Positions 24,574 through 37,476 of a DNA stretch of 64,000 nt are shown here, one piece after another. The translations under genes and the position numbers were made by a program. The stretch's first letter is position 1; each line of letters begins with the position of its first letter. This DNA comes from Stercorarius parasiticus (taxonomy: Eukaryota; Chordata; Aves; Charadriiformes; Stercorariidae), in assembly GCA_013396915.1 (NCBI GenBank), contig VWZL01004361.1:37376-101375 (forward strand), given 5' to 3'. The notes beneath the pieces are model-generated. The model did not search any database. It was given only the letters and a program-made list of their open reading frames with translations, and had not been told where the DNA came from.

Positions 24574-26850
24574 TAATCATAATATACTTTGTGGTTTTGT
24601 AAAGTACCTTTTAAATTGTCCAGTTTCCTTCCTGCTGCCTTTTGTAACAGTTTTGTCTTGAGTTTTCAGTTAGTGTACAATATTAGTGACTCATATATTC
24701 CAACATACTGCGAAGAGGAAAAAATAAAATTTCTACCTGTCGGAGAGTGAAGAGATGTAAATTAAGCTGGGTGCAAATTAGTATCTATTGTCGAAATGCT
24801 GATGTTTATTTTGTCAATATATATATAGAAAAGCAGTATAAAATTAAACAGGAGTAATACATACAGCTACTTTGTGCTTAGTAGTTAGTTTTCTCTCTAT
24901 GGAGGCAGCAACGGCAGCAGCCCAGACAGTTTCTTAAGGCTTTTCCTGCTCTTCTGTGCCCTCTATTTGATCATCTGCCAAGGCTTGCGAATAGTGCCAA
25001 ACCAAACAGTACAGCATCTCCATAAGCCTGCTCTTGGAAGCTAAGGAATTCAGCAGCTGAAGTGCAATGCCAGATATGAAAGAAGCAATTAGAGTGGACT
25101 TCTAGGAGTTTAGGTTGAATAACTTTAATATTTGTATAATAGATATTTTGAGACTCCTTTTACTAACTGGACTCCTGCTTTCTGTATGCTTTATCAACAG
25201 AATCTTAATTATGCAAATATAATCTTGCAAAAACATGGTCTTTCCCTCCTTTTTTTTTTTTTTTTTGGGTTCTGAAGTTCCATACAAACTTTGAAGCCTA
25301 TTTCTGTGTATTCTGGCATTGGCAACTGAAGTACAATGTTTGTCGGTGAAAGTTTGCAGAAGGAACCGTAGCAGCTATTTTTAGGATAGAAGACCACCTT
25401 CCTCTTTGCAAGTATTTCTTTTTCTTCCTACTTATGCAGAAGCCTTCTCAAGTTTTCTGTCCTTCTTACTTAGAAACAGTGAAGAAAATGTTTGATGTGA
25501 TATCTCACAGGTTTTCATATTTATACAATGAAATTAATTATGGGGTAATGACATTATTTAGAGTAAAAGGAAGAAAACTTGGATTTCTTTCATTGAATTG
25601 CAGTGAGGACATGTGCCAATTCTAACTGAAGTAAAATTAATCTCACTGTGACTGACCATCCAAAATCTATTCATCATTTAATCTTCAGGAGCACAAAGAG
25701 GAGCTTTGCCCAAAATGAAACTATTTTTACATATATGTTAGTGAACAGCCATGCTCTCTTGGGGTCTAGAAAGCCAGAGTCCATTTGCACTGGTTTAACA
25801 TATTGCTTGCTTAAATTCTGGTTGAGGGGGTAGGGAAAATCTAACTTGAAAAGTGATTACAGCATGACAAGATTAGGGGAGTAAATGGGCAAAGTCAATC
25901 TCTCATTTACCGATTTTCCTTGTAAAGATTCCCTTTTTAGCTTTGTATGTATTTTCTTGTTGTCTCATAAAGAAGCAGTAGTTTATTACTTACCCACATG
26001 ACCCAGACCTTCCACACTGTGCCCATTTGTTACGTTCGCACCGCTGTGTTCAAGGGGGAAAATAATTTCTTTGGATAGCTTTAATGAGATAAAACTTCGA
26101 TCTGTTTTCTTTGTTGTTTCAGTCATCTATACCTTGGAATACTTGGACTATCATGATAAAGAGAAAAATGGTTGAAGATTTCTACTTTTATGTGAAATTT
26201 ATTGAAGAAGCTTTTGATGGTAGTGAGCTCTAACAAACACTAAAACAAACCAAAAAGTCCTGTTTTCTTAATTGTACGTGGATTTTTTCCCCTTGTTATT
26301 TTACTGTGCAGGCTCAAGTCTTCACTGCAGTAGATCAATAAAGAACTTGTTTGCATTAACAGGGCTAACTTTACGCTTGATGTAGGTGCCTGGCTGTATA
26401 CAGAGGTCACTTGCACTGGAAATGCAGGAGAGAAATCAAATCTTCTACCTGCTTTGGTTGTATCTAGGGACAACTTCAATATGTAAAAAATTACTCCTTT
26501 TCCCTCCAGGGACTTAGTTCTTAATTGTAACTACTAAAGCTCTGTTATTTATAGTCTCTGTGAGACTTGTAGCAGTAATAATAATGAAAAAAATAATCCT
26601 AGATTTAATTTTATTTTTAAGCTCACTGCAAAAAATCAGTCACAAAAATAAGTTTTGCATCACAACATCAGTCAAATTAATTTCCCAATTATTCGTTCAG
26701 AAACACTTTGTAAATTCTATCTCTTGCAGTAACGGGTTGCTTCATTGCTGCATAGGCACAAATTTTCTACAGGAACATAGTGCAGGCTCATTGTAAAAGA
26801 TCTCACACTTGCGCTCAGGGGAGTTCACTGTCCTTGTTAGCTGACCTTAC
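24574..26850. other. Unique AT-rich DNA with one weak exon candidate
   Basis: A run of 17 T lies at about 25250-25266. On the minus strand at 25994-26043, a strong pyrimidine-tract acceptor (TTTTCCCCCTTGAACACAG) is followed by 50 bases and TGTGG|GTAAGT. Two of its three frames are open. No product is recognised. Confidence 0.4.
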
Positions 26851-26928
26851 CTGCTGGTGAGCTTCCACGTTGTATTGGCACCTGTTAATCTGTCTCCTCT
26901 TTCTTCTCTTCCCTTGGTCTCCCCATCT
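26851..26928 (-). other. Candidate exon, basic, unknown product
   Basis: The minus strand shows the acceptor TTCTGCTGCATCTTTCATAG, then 78 bases, then CCAGCAG|GTAAGG, a good donor. The frame beginning RWGDQGKRRKRRQINRCQ is open throughout and in phase 0, but a second frame is open too. Purine-rich composition makes stop-free reading easy. The opposite strand carries a pyrimidine tract here by the same token. No protein family is recognised. Confidence 0.22.
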
Positions 26929-29900
26929 CTATGAAAGATGCAGCAGAAGCGATGATTACCTATCAAACAGATGTAGGTTCAAGTATATATAGACAACCCT
27001 GTGGCAATGTGTGCAAGTCAGGTATGCTGGGGAAACAGTCTTCATGGTATATGAATGTCTTTAATGACATACTGGCTCTAACTTCTTTTCACTATGGAAT
27101 GGTTTGTTTCATCCCTGCAAATGTTGAACTGATTATTCACCCTGTATGTATGAATTACTTTGCACCCTTTCAGAGGGCAGTGTCTTTTGGAGTGAATTGC
27201 ATAAAGACAAAAGGAAGTGTGCATTATGCGGTACAGGGCCAAAAGGCTGGGGCTCGGTTATGGAAGTGGATGGCACTGTATGGCCTGGAAATCTTGGGTC
27301 ATTGTTGACCTTGTGGTGGAGAGTTAAATGTCTCATTTGGGACTGATAGCAGACACTGTATTGAGCTTTGGGATGCTAAAAAGGCACGTGCTAGGAAATG
27401 TCAGAGAAGGCTGCATCTAAAACTTCTCTCCCCACCACAGGCATATGTGGAGTTTCAGCCATGCCTCTGGTGAATATTGATTTCAGAATTTGGAGCTGTG
27501 CTCAAGCAGAGGTGTAAGAGAGGAGGGGGAGGAACTCTGTTTAGCTTTTGAGATCTCATGAGATTAAAGCTTAGTTGAATGGGACATATTTGGTCCTCAG
27601 GATGTAGCTGCTTGATTTGGGGTAGAATTGGTAGAATGAATTTTTAATGTTCCATCTTTCAAGGCTTCTTGAAATGTGGAAAAAATAGTATTCTAAGGAA
27701 TATTTGTACTTCTTGTATGCAAACCCGGCATATTTTTTACTCATTACTTAACTTGAAGGAGAGGTTTTTTCATTTAATAATTTTATGTTTTAAAGGAACA
27801 AGTTTCTAGCTTTGGGTTTTGCTAAAAAATAAAATCTACACATGTGCATGCATATGTACTGTCCACCAGCTGACCTTTTGTAGTGTCTTTTTCACAGAGA
27901 AGTAGGATATGTCGAAAAGAGAAGTAAAATAATTCCACTTTGCCTTGGAAAGCAACCTTTTGTAATATGTAATCCTATGTTACCACTTCCTTCAAAAAGC
28001 TTTCGTTTACCTAAAATAAACTTTCTGAAATAACTCTCACCATTTGGGAAGCTTTCAACACATTGTAGGGCAGAGTTCTTTCTTTTTCTCTTCTAGTAAT
28101 GCTTTGCACCGTGCTGTGACTTGAACTTTTTCACATGTTGTGGGAGCATCTGAAATCCCTTGCCAGTCCAACTTTCTCTCCAAATCCTCGAAACAAAATT
28201 AACAGAAAAACGGCGTGTACATATAGGTATGCTACAAATACATGTATATGGTAATTATTTTATAACAATGGTAGGTAGCAAAACAAGATAGGCTGCAGAT
28301 GGAGCTTTCCGACATCACTTCCATGACAGATACTGATAGCAAATGCTGATTTTACATCAGGTTTACAAGATACTGATGAAAGTCCAGACTAATTGTATTT
28401 TATGGTATAAAATAATATATAAGAAATGATAAAAAATGGGTTTTTTTTAAATTGCAAACTGAGTATGAACTCGTCTAGGGGAAAAATATCATCAAATAAG
28501 AGGTAGAGTTTTATGTTTGGCTAGCCAACAGTTTAGGATGTAGAATCCAGAAATGTGGTGAGGATGCTTAGACCATAGTCTGCATATTGAAAAAATCTGT
28601 TGGGCTTACTCTGATTTGTGATAAATAGTAATGGATTTTTCACTTTGTGCAGTTATGTTTGTTGTTGTTTTTACTGAAGCAGTTTATGTATAAGTTTGCA
28701 AAATCCTGAAACCCAGTCAAGCATGTTTGTCAATTCATTAGTTTGTGTGAGTAATCCAAAATAAGCTTGCTAAACGGAAATGCTGTTATGTCTTTCACTG
28801 ATGGATTTTTTTTCCATGAGATTTAAGTTCATATTAACCCACGTTATGTTCAAAGAGAAAAAATAATTAAGAGCCTGATCCTACAGTCCCAATTTCTTTG
28901 AATCAAGAACTGTATGATTGGGTCTTGATATAGTAACAGTTAATGCTATAGATTCTTGCATTCACCTTGAGCAATTATGTGGTTTAAAGTTTATGCAGCA
29001 AATTATTAGGTTTGGCAATGACTCAGTCGTCAAGATTAGTTTTACACCAAATTGCTTGCAGATACCAAATGACAGGTTTTGTAATGAAAGGTTGCAATTA
29101 TTTCTAATTTCTTCAATAGTAGTCACAAATCACTGATGCTGATTCTGCCATTCGTATGTGGCTTTCTAAAATAATATCCTGGTGTGTCTGCCTTACAAGT
29201 CTTTTATTCTGTTCACAAAGTTGAATAAATCAGATAAAGTTACAAGCGTGCAGGAGGAATTTGCAGATAAATTATTACTGAATATTACTGTGTTGGGGTT
29301 TTTTTCAACACATTTGGTTCTTATTATTTATTTTCCATTGCTTGTTGATCATTTTTATTATCCCGCTCCCCCTCCCCTTCCTTCCTTCTGAATGATCACA
29401 GTGAACTGCAAAAATGGGTAACCAACTGTGGTACAGCGTTACACTGATGTGACTGTTCTCCTCCTAGTTCTGCAGGTAGCGCGCTTAGCCCTGGCTCAGG
29501 GGTCTTTGCGTTCTGTGCCACTCGGTACAGCATAAACGCTTTTAGTCTTCCCAAGCTTCTGAAATTATTCAATCCACAGAGGCTTATCACATTGCCAAGC
29601 TCGTATAATCTCCTTATCACGGTCAGTGTCACACAAGTTAACACCATGACTTATCCTTATGCTGTCCCGGCCAATATTAATGCATTCTTTCCAAATAAAA
29701 CAGCTTCTAATTGCCTAAGCTGTGTGTGAGCTATCGTCCACATGGGTACTACTGCTATTACAAGTATTTAATGGCTTTGTAATACCATGAGTATGAAAAT
29801 AACCTATCTAAAAGGAACTTTGGTTTATTTTATGTCATGTTTCAACAACTTCCTGCAACAGCACTAATTGGGATTCTAATGCAACTTTCCGATTAATGCT

Positions 29901-30717
29901 TTTGTTTATTGTGTATGTTTAACTGCATTTTACCAAGAACAAAACTGTACTAGCAGAGAATTTTGAAGATAATTTCCTCTTTTCTGTGCCCACAGGTTTT
30001 TTGAGGGTGCCCCCCCAGCCCCCGAGGTTGGAATGTTTTCATTGCATTTGTTTGCCCAGTACAGGTATTCTTCTCAATGAAAAGCAGAAGCGCAGATTGT
30101 TGCAAAGACCTCTTCTCAGTGCCTCTCTCTTATTCTGACAACATGCTAACTTTCAGAAAATTATCAGCAGACAATTAAAAATTTCTTCCTATTTCCCTTA
30201 AAAACTTGTTACTAAAAACTATACCAATATTATCCTTGTATGAATTGCAGTAACTGTCTTGGGGTCAAGCTCCTTTAACTTTCAAACAATTCTCAGATGA
30301 ATAATAGAAAATAAGCCAACATTAGTGGATATGCAATAAAAAAGTTGACTATCCTCAGTGTGTGTTTTTGTTGTGCTCAGTTTTTGTATTTGCACATATG
30401 GCCATAAGAGAGGAAACATACTATACTTGAAGTAAGTATTTTAATATTATTTGATTGAAATAACTTGAAAAAGCTTTTATTTCAAGCAGTAGATTTGATT
30501 TGATTTTATATGTACACATGATTCACATAAAGGAAAGTCTGAGACACCCAGTTCCTTCACATCCGTGACCTTCTCTGCTTTACCAGTCCACGTCTGGGAT
30601 CTGCAGTGTGATGCTGCTGCTACATTGGAATTACATTGTCAGAAATTCTGTCAGTACCCTAAAAATGACAGTGGTAGGCACTGACAATCAGACTAAAGCA
30701 AAACTTTTCTGAGATGA
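26929..30717. other. Unique non-coding DNA, no gene supported
   Basis: The 125-codon plus frame at 26931-27308 has no recognisable domain and is within chance expectation. A splice-like plus segment at 29996-30064 is also present without support. A short segment at 28868-28905 resembles a dispersed amniote repeat (GCCTGATCCTACAG). Confidence 0.45.
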
Positions 30718-31510
30718 CCGCATGACATCCTGGTCTCCAAGCTGATAAAATATGGGTATGATGGATGGACAATTCAGTGGATAAAGAGCTGGCTTGATGG
30801 CCACACCCAAAGAGCGGCTGTCAATGGGTCTGTGTCCAGTGGAGGCCAGTGACAAGTGGAGTCCCTCAAGGATCAGTACTGGGACCGGTCTTGTTTAACA
30901 TCTTCGTCAGCAACATGGACAGTGGCATAGAGTGCACCCTCAGCAAGTTTGCCGACGACACCAAGCTGTGTGGGTGGCTGACACGCTGGAAGGAAGGGAT
31001 GCCATCCAGAGGGACCTTGACAGGCTGGAGAGGTGGGCCCATGCCAACCTCATGAAGTTCAACAAGACCAAGTGCAGGGTCCTCCATCTGGGTCGGGGCG
31101 ATCCCAAGCACCGATATAGGCTGGGCAGTGACTGCCTTGAGAGCAGCCCTGAAGAAAAGGACTTGGGGGNNNNNNNNNNNNNNNNNNNNNNNNNNNNNNN
31201 NNNNNNNNNNNNNNNNNNNNNNNNNNNNNNNNNNNNNNNNNNNNNNNNNNNNNNNNNNNNNNNNNNNNNNNNNNNNNNNNNNNNNNNNNNNNNNNNNNNN
31301 NNNNNNNNNNNNNNNNNNNNNNNNNNNNNNNNNNNNNNNNNNNNNNNNNNNNNNNNNNNNNNNNNNNNNNNNNNNNNNNNNNNNNNNNNNNNNNNNNNNN
31401 NNNNNNNNNNNNNNNNNTCTAGTGGGAGGTGTCCCTGCCCATGGCAGGGGGGCTGGAACTAGATGATCTTTAAGGTCCCTTCCAACCCGAACAATTCTAT
31501 GATTCTATGA
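30718..31510 (+). mobile_element. CR1 LINE, 5'-truncated, broken by assembly gap
   Basis: Translation gives [29 protein letters not shown] and, after a frameshift near 30840, [18 protein letters not shown], with the catalytic SKFADDTKL at about 30939-30965. Another frameshift near 30970 leads to [20 protein letters not shown] and [19 protein letters not shown]. The gap follows. After the gap the typical 3' end is present: TCTAGTGGGAGGTGTCCCTG, CTTTAAGGTCCCTTCCAACC and the terminal ATTCTATGATTCTATGA, ending at 31510. The copy is 5'-truncated and frameshifted. The hidden portion should hold the RT thumb and tail. Confidence 0.95.
31170..31417. other. Assembly gap, 248 N
   Basis: A run of unknown bases inside a CR1 copy. 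Sequence on each side matches parts of the element about as far apart as expected for a gap of several hundred bases. The true length is unknown. Confidence 0.99.
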
Positions 31511-33390
31511 GATACAACAAAACCAGCAATATGTGCGAAACATGGTAGTGTACGCAATCTTCCAACCATTTATCACAACACAATGAATTTTAGGAATGCG
31601 TTCTGGAACCTCGCTCTACCTGATGGAAAAATAAACCCTTATGCTGCCTGGGAAGGGAGAGGGCAGCAAAGCATTTAGCATTTTAGCAGAATATTTTGGG
31701 GAGATGGCAACCTTATTTCTTCAGTGTATTTTATTTGCTACAGACTGGCAGTGGCGGTTTCACTCTATGGCACCTTGGTGCTACACAGCTAATATGAGAC
31801 ATGACATTAAATGGAAAATAGGTAGGAAGACTTGCAACTGCTTGCAGATGGGATATGCCTCCATGTGTAATCACACTAAGTCAGTATTACCAGGGCTGTG
31901 GTTAGCATTTTAGACGCTTTGGTGTTTTGATTTTTTTTTTCCCTATTGCCAAGTGGTTTCTGCTCCCTAATTGCATTTACATGTGTACATTATACATGCA
32001 TTTGCATGTATGACCTACCAGGCAGTCTCTATTAATGGTCAGGATTGACTATATTTTTCATTGTAGTGCAAAGGGAATGATTTCACACTCAGGGTATTGC
32101 CTTATGAATAAGGCTTAAAGCTGACCAGAGCGTTAAGTCCAAAGCTATATTCTTCCTGTGATAGTTAATTTCATTTTGGGGCAACTAAATTCTTTTTCAT
32201 TTCTCTCTGCAGTTTGAAAGAGTTGTTTATAAAACAATTCCTCTTCTGAGCTGCAGTAAATATGAGCAATGGGTGAAATGATATCTGTGTGCTTTTGAAA
32301 GTGTATATAGTAATAGAGACAGAAGGCTTTTTATAAAAACAGAAGTTAGTATTTAAAATCAACCTTTGAAATACTGCAGAATTTTTAATTATTCTTAATT
32401 TAATTCTCTTATTTTAATTACCTGTCAAATGTTACCTTAATTTTTGTCAGATAGCCTTTTGGATATCGATTTGGGTCAGGTGGAAATACAGAAGCGTCAG
32501 AACAGACCAAAGCGGGAAGCCGGCTATGTCTCCTCCCATCCGTTTCTTCTGTGTAGGTTTTGTACACGAGGATGAACACCTGTCACATGGCAGAACTGTA
32601 AATATTGCAGAATTTTCTCTCTTAAACCTGGGTGGTTTCAAATATATTCTTTTGTTTGAGAAGTTCGATGATAAGAGGACTGTGTCTTTCTAATGAGACT
32701 TCCTTTTAACACCTTTGCTCATCTCCAGAAACACTAGTCCCAAAGTAGCAGACTTTTTTTTTTTTAAATCCAGAGATATAACAGCTTCCTGAAAGGCATG
32801 CAGCCTGCAATTAACTTTTTTTCTTTACTTTTATTTTTTTTGTGGAAGAATCAAACTTTATAACCTACTCTTGACAGCCTGAGTCATTTGATGGAGTCCT
32901 TCAAGGTAAAAGGGTCATGAAGCATCACAGAAAAAGGAGACTTCTTCAAAAACCCCAGCCCTTAGCCTTTGCTATAACTATACTTCTTTTACTTCCCAAG
33001 AAGAAACACTGTGTTTCAAAATGAAATATTTCTATCATGTAGTAATAAACTAATGTTGCATAGGGAACAGATATAAAATTGCTCATCGATTCTGTTCTTT
33101 TTAAAGTCTGCATTGGGAAAGGTGATTAGTATAAGGTTCATAACAAAAATGATTTAATTTATTTTCCTGTACCCTGTTCTTTGGTCCAGTCTCTTCATCC
33201 TAAATCAATTTTATGAGATACTGCTTGGGACTTCTGCTTAAGTAATACCCATAATACCAAGAGAATTTACAAAGGTGGACTTAATAGTACAATTATTAGG
33301 ATCCACCAGATGCCAACTAAACTAATAATAATGTGTTTAATCACACGCGTGAAACCTTGCAGGAGGTCTAATGCTTAATTGTACCACTGG
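31511..33390. other. Unique AT-rich DNA, no gene seen
   Basis: No coding signal is evident. A 9-bp perfect palindromic stem (ATACATGCA-TT-TGCATGTAT) lies at 31992-32011. Confidence 0.5.
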
Positions 33391-33435
33391 TAGGAATGAA
33401 ATCTTGATCCCATTGACATGAGTGGGGATTGGCTG
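33391..33435. repeat. Fragment resembling a dispersed ancient amniote repeat
   Basis: The words GAATGAAATCTTGATCCCAT and TGACATGAGTGGGGATTGGC resemble the palindromic CCATTGACTTCAATGG-type phrase that is dispersed in turtle, crocodile and bird genomes. The match is short and judged from memory. Confidence 0.3.
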
Positions 33436-33599
33436 CGTCGCTCAGACTCTGAGCTAAACATTATCAGCCATATTGTCTGCTTGCTTTTCAAGCTTGAGAG
33501 TGACAATCATAGAAGTTCTTTTATAAAAAGGGAAATAATATAAAGAAAATCTCTATGACAACTATGGCACCTTACCTGAGTATGTTAATACAGATATAA

Positions 33600-36066
33600 A
33601 GAACTATTGATAATTGTGTAAAATAATTTTACCCTTTAAATGGAAACTAAGGAGATGAAAAGTATACTAATCTATCATTAAAAGAAAATGAAACTTCAGA
33701 AGAATTTATGACAATTCCCCTAGCTCACTGTAGCCTTGTGGCATTTGTTACGAACATTAATCACGAAAGACATAATGGTGGTGATAACAATAGTCAGATG
33801 TGTGGCAAAGTAATTGAGAGAACTGTCTAATCTGATTAGAAAACTGGCAGATGCTATGAGGAACACATATGAAATGTTTATGGGCTAAGCAATGCCAAGG
33901 ACCTCGACAGTAAGATGAATAGACGTATTTAGTGTGAACTGGACACCAGACACTATAGACAGTCTAAAAGCAAGGTGGGTAAGTGGTGGTGTCTGAAACA
34001 GGACTGTTGAAGAGTACGCTTCATTTAGGGAAGGTAGAAATTAAAGCGATAGGTGATTTTCTGTCCTAATGCATCTGTAAAGTAAACAAAAGGGTAGAAT
34101 GGCTAAAACACGGGGTTTGGAAATAAAATGCTTCAGAGTTGATTGAACAATGACCTAATGGAACACTATCGGCAATGAGCTATATAGTACCAGCCTAAGT
34201 TTTGGTTGTGAGTAAAGAACTTTGTTACGTGGTTTGACAAAGCACTGTGAGAATTGTGTGATGGTGAAAAGGTTTAACGTCCCACATAAAAATGGGTAAA
34301 AAACTGAGAAACTGGTGGTAGGAACCAATTTTAATTCAGAGTGAGAATGATGAGTTTCTTTATCAAGTTGTTACAGAAGAAATAACGAGTGATACTGTGC
34401 TATGGTAAGTAGTGAGTACATAATAAGAAGCTGTTCACAGAGAAAAGCCTTGTCTTGGTTAATCTTTTGATTAATTTCAAATTAAATAGGAATATATCTC
34501 AGACTGTTTTTGAAGAAATGACTTAAAGAAATCAAAGCAAAGAGCTATTCAGTGGAGTCACTTGGACTGTAGGACTCTGGACCTGGAATTGCTCTCTGCT
34601 TTTGGTTTAAAAAATGTTTGAAATTTGCATCTTAAGCAAAAGGGAATAAATTTGTAAGGAAGGTTCTGAGGTCCAGTTTTTTGATGTTAAGATGGGTAAC
34701 CATCTAAAAGATTAACAGTAAAAATCCTGCTAGAAATTAGGACAGAAGCTGATGAACAGAGGAAGAGATCTGTCACGGGTAGGAAAACTGGCTAGTAAGT
34801 ATGACATGACAAGTGCCAAAGTCGAGATGTCTTAGTCTTGGGAAAGAAGTTGAATGTAAATCAATGGTAAGTAGTTCCTTATCCATATTTTTAAACAAAA
34901 GAAGGTGGTGAGAAAAAGTAGGACTTGCATTTAATGTAAGTGAGGTGTAGACTGAGGATAATCTAGTTTTGGCCAAACCAGTTGGAGTTGGGTGGTGGTG
35001 GCGGGGTTGTCAAGGAAGCCACACAGTTCTTTGTGAGAATAGAAAGTAAGAAAATATAATCTTAGTAAAGGCAAAATAAAATTAAAACTTGGAAAGCATA
35101 ACATACAAATTTGCCAGGGAGAAAGTGGTAGAGAAGAAAAAACGAAACTGACTAACTCGGAAATATAATGGTATGTGAAACTGTGGTTCCTGTAGTTCCT
35201 TTTTATTTTTAGAAGATCAGTAAAACTGTATATGGTGCCAAAAGACAGGAGGATAAAAGTTTTGTTTAAGAAGTGTGTGCATGGTGGTGAGAATGGTCCT
35301 AGGGAACTGTCTGTTGTTCTAGCTTTAACAGTAACCAGAACTTTACAGGTTAGAAGAAGATATTAAGAATAAACAAACAAGAAGTTCTGGAGATTGATGT
35401 AAAATTGGATAACACACACTGAATTTAACAAAGGTAAATTATACCACACCTCTGTGATAATTAAAATCTTCGTGTAAAGTATCTTTTTGTTTAATCCCGA
35501 CTTCAATAAACCATTCTGTATGTGTCTTCTGGGAAAAAACATGAAGGATGGGGTAGAGGGAAATAACAGAAAAGCTGTAAGGTAGCTGAAGAATTCTACA
35601 AAAATCTGTTCTAAAAGTAGAAAATTTTGATTGGAAGTAGATTGAATGAAGTTTTTTTTAAACGCCACCTTTGAATCATTGTTATATAATAAGATTGGAA
35701 TAAAAAGCAGGTACAGCATAATTAATTTATTGCAAAGCCTCAAATTATGAAGTCATTGTTATTAAGAAATGAACTTCACAAAGGAAGAATTTGGTGACTG
35801 AAGTTAATGGAAATGGGAAGGCATTTAATACTACAAAGGATGATGCTATGCTTTTAAAAACTAGTCATAAGGGTTTCTTTTGCAAAATCTGAGCTAGTCA
35901 ATTGGAAATGACAACAAAAATAAGAACTTGAATATATTAGCATATTACAGGATGAGGGTGAGCTACCGCTGTGATGTGGGTTGTTGAAAAAAGCAATAGT
36001 TTGATGCCCCTGGAGAAGTATTCCCAAAAGGGAAAGGAAACTGCTAAGGTCATATATATGACAGTG
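33600..36066 (+). mobile_element. Possible upstream part of an ancient CR1
   Basis: This 2.4-kb block is unusually purine-rich on the plus strand and holds scattered words that resemble an old CR1, such as GATGAACAGAGGAAGAGATC (about 34750) and AAGTGAGGTGTAGACTGAGGA (34935-34957) followed by TAATCTAGTTTTGG. It leads directly into the recognisable CR1 tail at 36.07 kb in the same orientation. No frame survives. The 126-codon minus frame at 35363-35743 is treated as chance. Confidence 0.3.
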
Positions 36067-36560
36067 CTACATGTCATTTAAATTATTGCATGCCGTTCTT
36101 GCCCCTGTTTCAGTAATATAGTTCCAATTGAAAGAGGTGTAGGAAAAGGCTGCAAGGATTATCTATGGGATGGAGAACCTCTCTCCTGAGAAGAGACTCA
36201 AATGGCTTGGATTGTTTAAGCCTAGCAAAATGAAGCTGCAAAAGAAGTTGCTTGCTCTTTACAAGCGTGTTAAAGAAGTGAACACCAGACGAAACAGCTG
36301 CTTAAGAGAAGGGAAAATATTTGCACAAGAACAAATTGTATATCACCTGGTCTCAGATGCATAGATTTGGGCTGGAAATGAGGAGATCTCTAAGGAGATG
36401 CCAGAGATGCTCTCTGATGGTAGAAATGGGAGAGAGATGCCAAAGTACTGTTAAGATGAAGTATGATTAATTTATAAACCAGATTGTATGATGATGTGCC
36501 TTGTGATAGCAGGCAATTAGTTTTGATTTAGGAGGTTCCTTCCTGCCCTGTGTTTGGGAC
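36067..36560 (+). mobile_element. Ancient CR1 3' end, RT C-terminal relic
   Basis: Plus-strand translation gives GKAARIIYGMENLSPEKRLK then WLGLFKPSKMKLQKKLLALY. This follows the CR1 pattern [35 protein letters not shown]. Downstream nucleotides GATTGTATGATGATGTGCCT, GTGATAGCAGG and TAGGAGGTTCCTTCCTGCCC match the 3' untranslated end of old reptile-type CR1 families. The terminal octamers have decayed. It is far older than the CR1 copies at 14.7, 31.5 and 50.4 kb. The first 64 codons from 36170 are still open, probably by chance. Confidence 0.65.
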
Positions 36561-37455
36561 CCATTAAATTGTCTTCCCACCTGCCTCAGAGCACACGTTG
36601 AACGTGATGGCATGGCACTGAGAGAACACCAACGATGTCATTTTCGACTGTGTCGTAAAATCAGGGGATATACCAGTTGAGATTGTTAAAGATCCTGCGA
36701 TTGTTTTCCTGAGTTCTTTCTTACTGCTTTCTAGTTTGGCGGTTTTATACCTACCTTCTGCCTCTTGCAGTTTTGCTGTGACAATATAGGTCAGAATATT
36801 TGGCCAATTCCAGCCTTCCTTGTAGAGCTCTGAAGGGCAAGGAAGAAACCAGACTTCCTCGGCTGAGGAGTAGATCTGAATTCCCTTCAGGTTATGGGGT
36901 TGCATCCTACAACACTCCTAACGCCTCTGGCACTGCAGGAGTGGACGTGGGAGTCAGAGGGCGATGACTAAAGTTCTCTTGAGCTTCACCGGTCAACACA
37001 AGGTGAGGCATCCCTTTTGGGAACCACAGACAGGCAGTTCTGTGACTATTTCTGAGACATGCTCGGACTGAAGTCTGGCATGAAAACTGGTCCTAGAATG
37101 AAAAAGCTGTTGTCTTGCCAATTCCTTTTGACAGTTTTCTTCTGGTAAGCGCCTTCAGTTTTTCTGCAATCGCTGGGTGATAGGAACCTGGCAAAGCATT
37201 AATTCACTTTGTTGTAGTGCATTAGTAAGCAGCGGCTGCAGCCCTGTTCTGAAATATATATGCTTTAATGAATGAAATTACATTTATACATAAACTGAAA
37301 AAAGTACGAGTGAATATATCTTACACAAATGACAACTGATTTTTTTTATTGCATTTAGTAAATTAAAAGTGTATATGCTGATGGTAGGGTATTAACACAG
37401 ATGCTTCAGCCTCAAGAAAAAAAAACACGCAGAAATGAGGTATCAAGAATAATCT

Positions 37456-37476
37456 GGGAGGGGGTGGGGGGTGGGG
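37456..37476 (+). other. G-quadruplex motif with single-base loops
   Basis: Four guanine runs of 3, 5, 6 and 4 are separated by single A, T and T bases. This is the tightest class of predicted intramolecular G-quadruplex. It lies in AT-rich sequence with no gene nearby. Confidence 0.85.

Noticed and set aside
26931..27308. 125-codon plus-strand open frame preceded by a pyrimidine tract
   Set aside because: No domain or family resemblance; frames of this length are expected a few times by chance in 64 kb of AT-rich DNA, and no donor or polyadenylation context supports it.
29996..30064. Plus-strand exon-like segment (CTGTGCCCACAG acceptor, TACAG|GTATTC donor) open in one frame
   Set aside because: It is on the opposite strand from the better candidates, has a weak donor, and depends on a run of seven C that could vary in length.
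35363..35743. 126-codon minus-strand open frame
   Set aside because: It lies antisense to the presumed ancient CR1 body and is rich in Phe, Leu and Ile as expected from the complement of purine-rich DNA.
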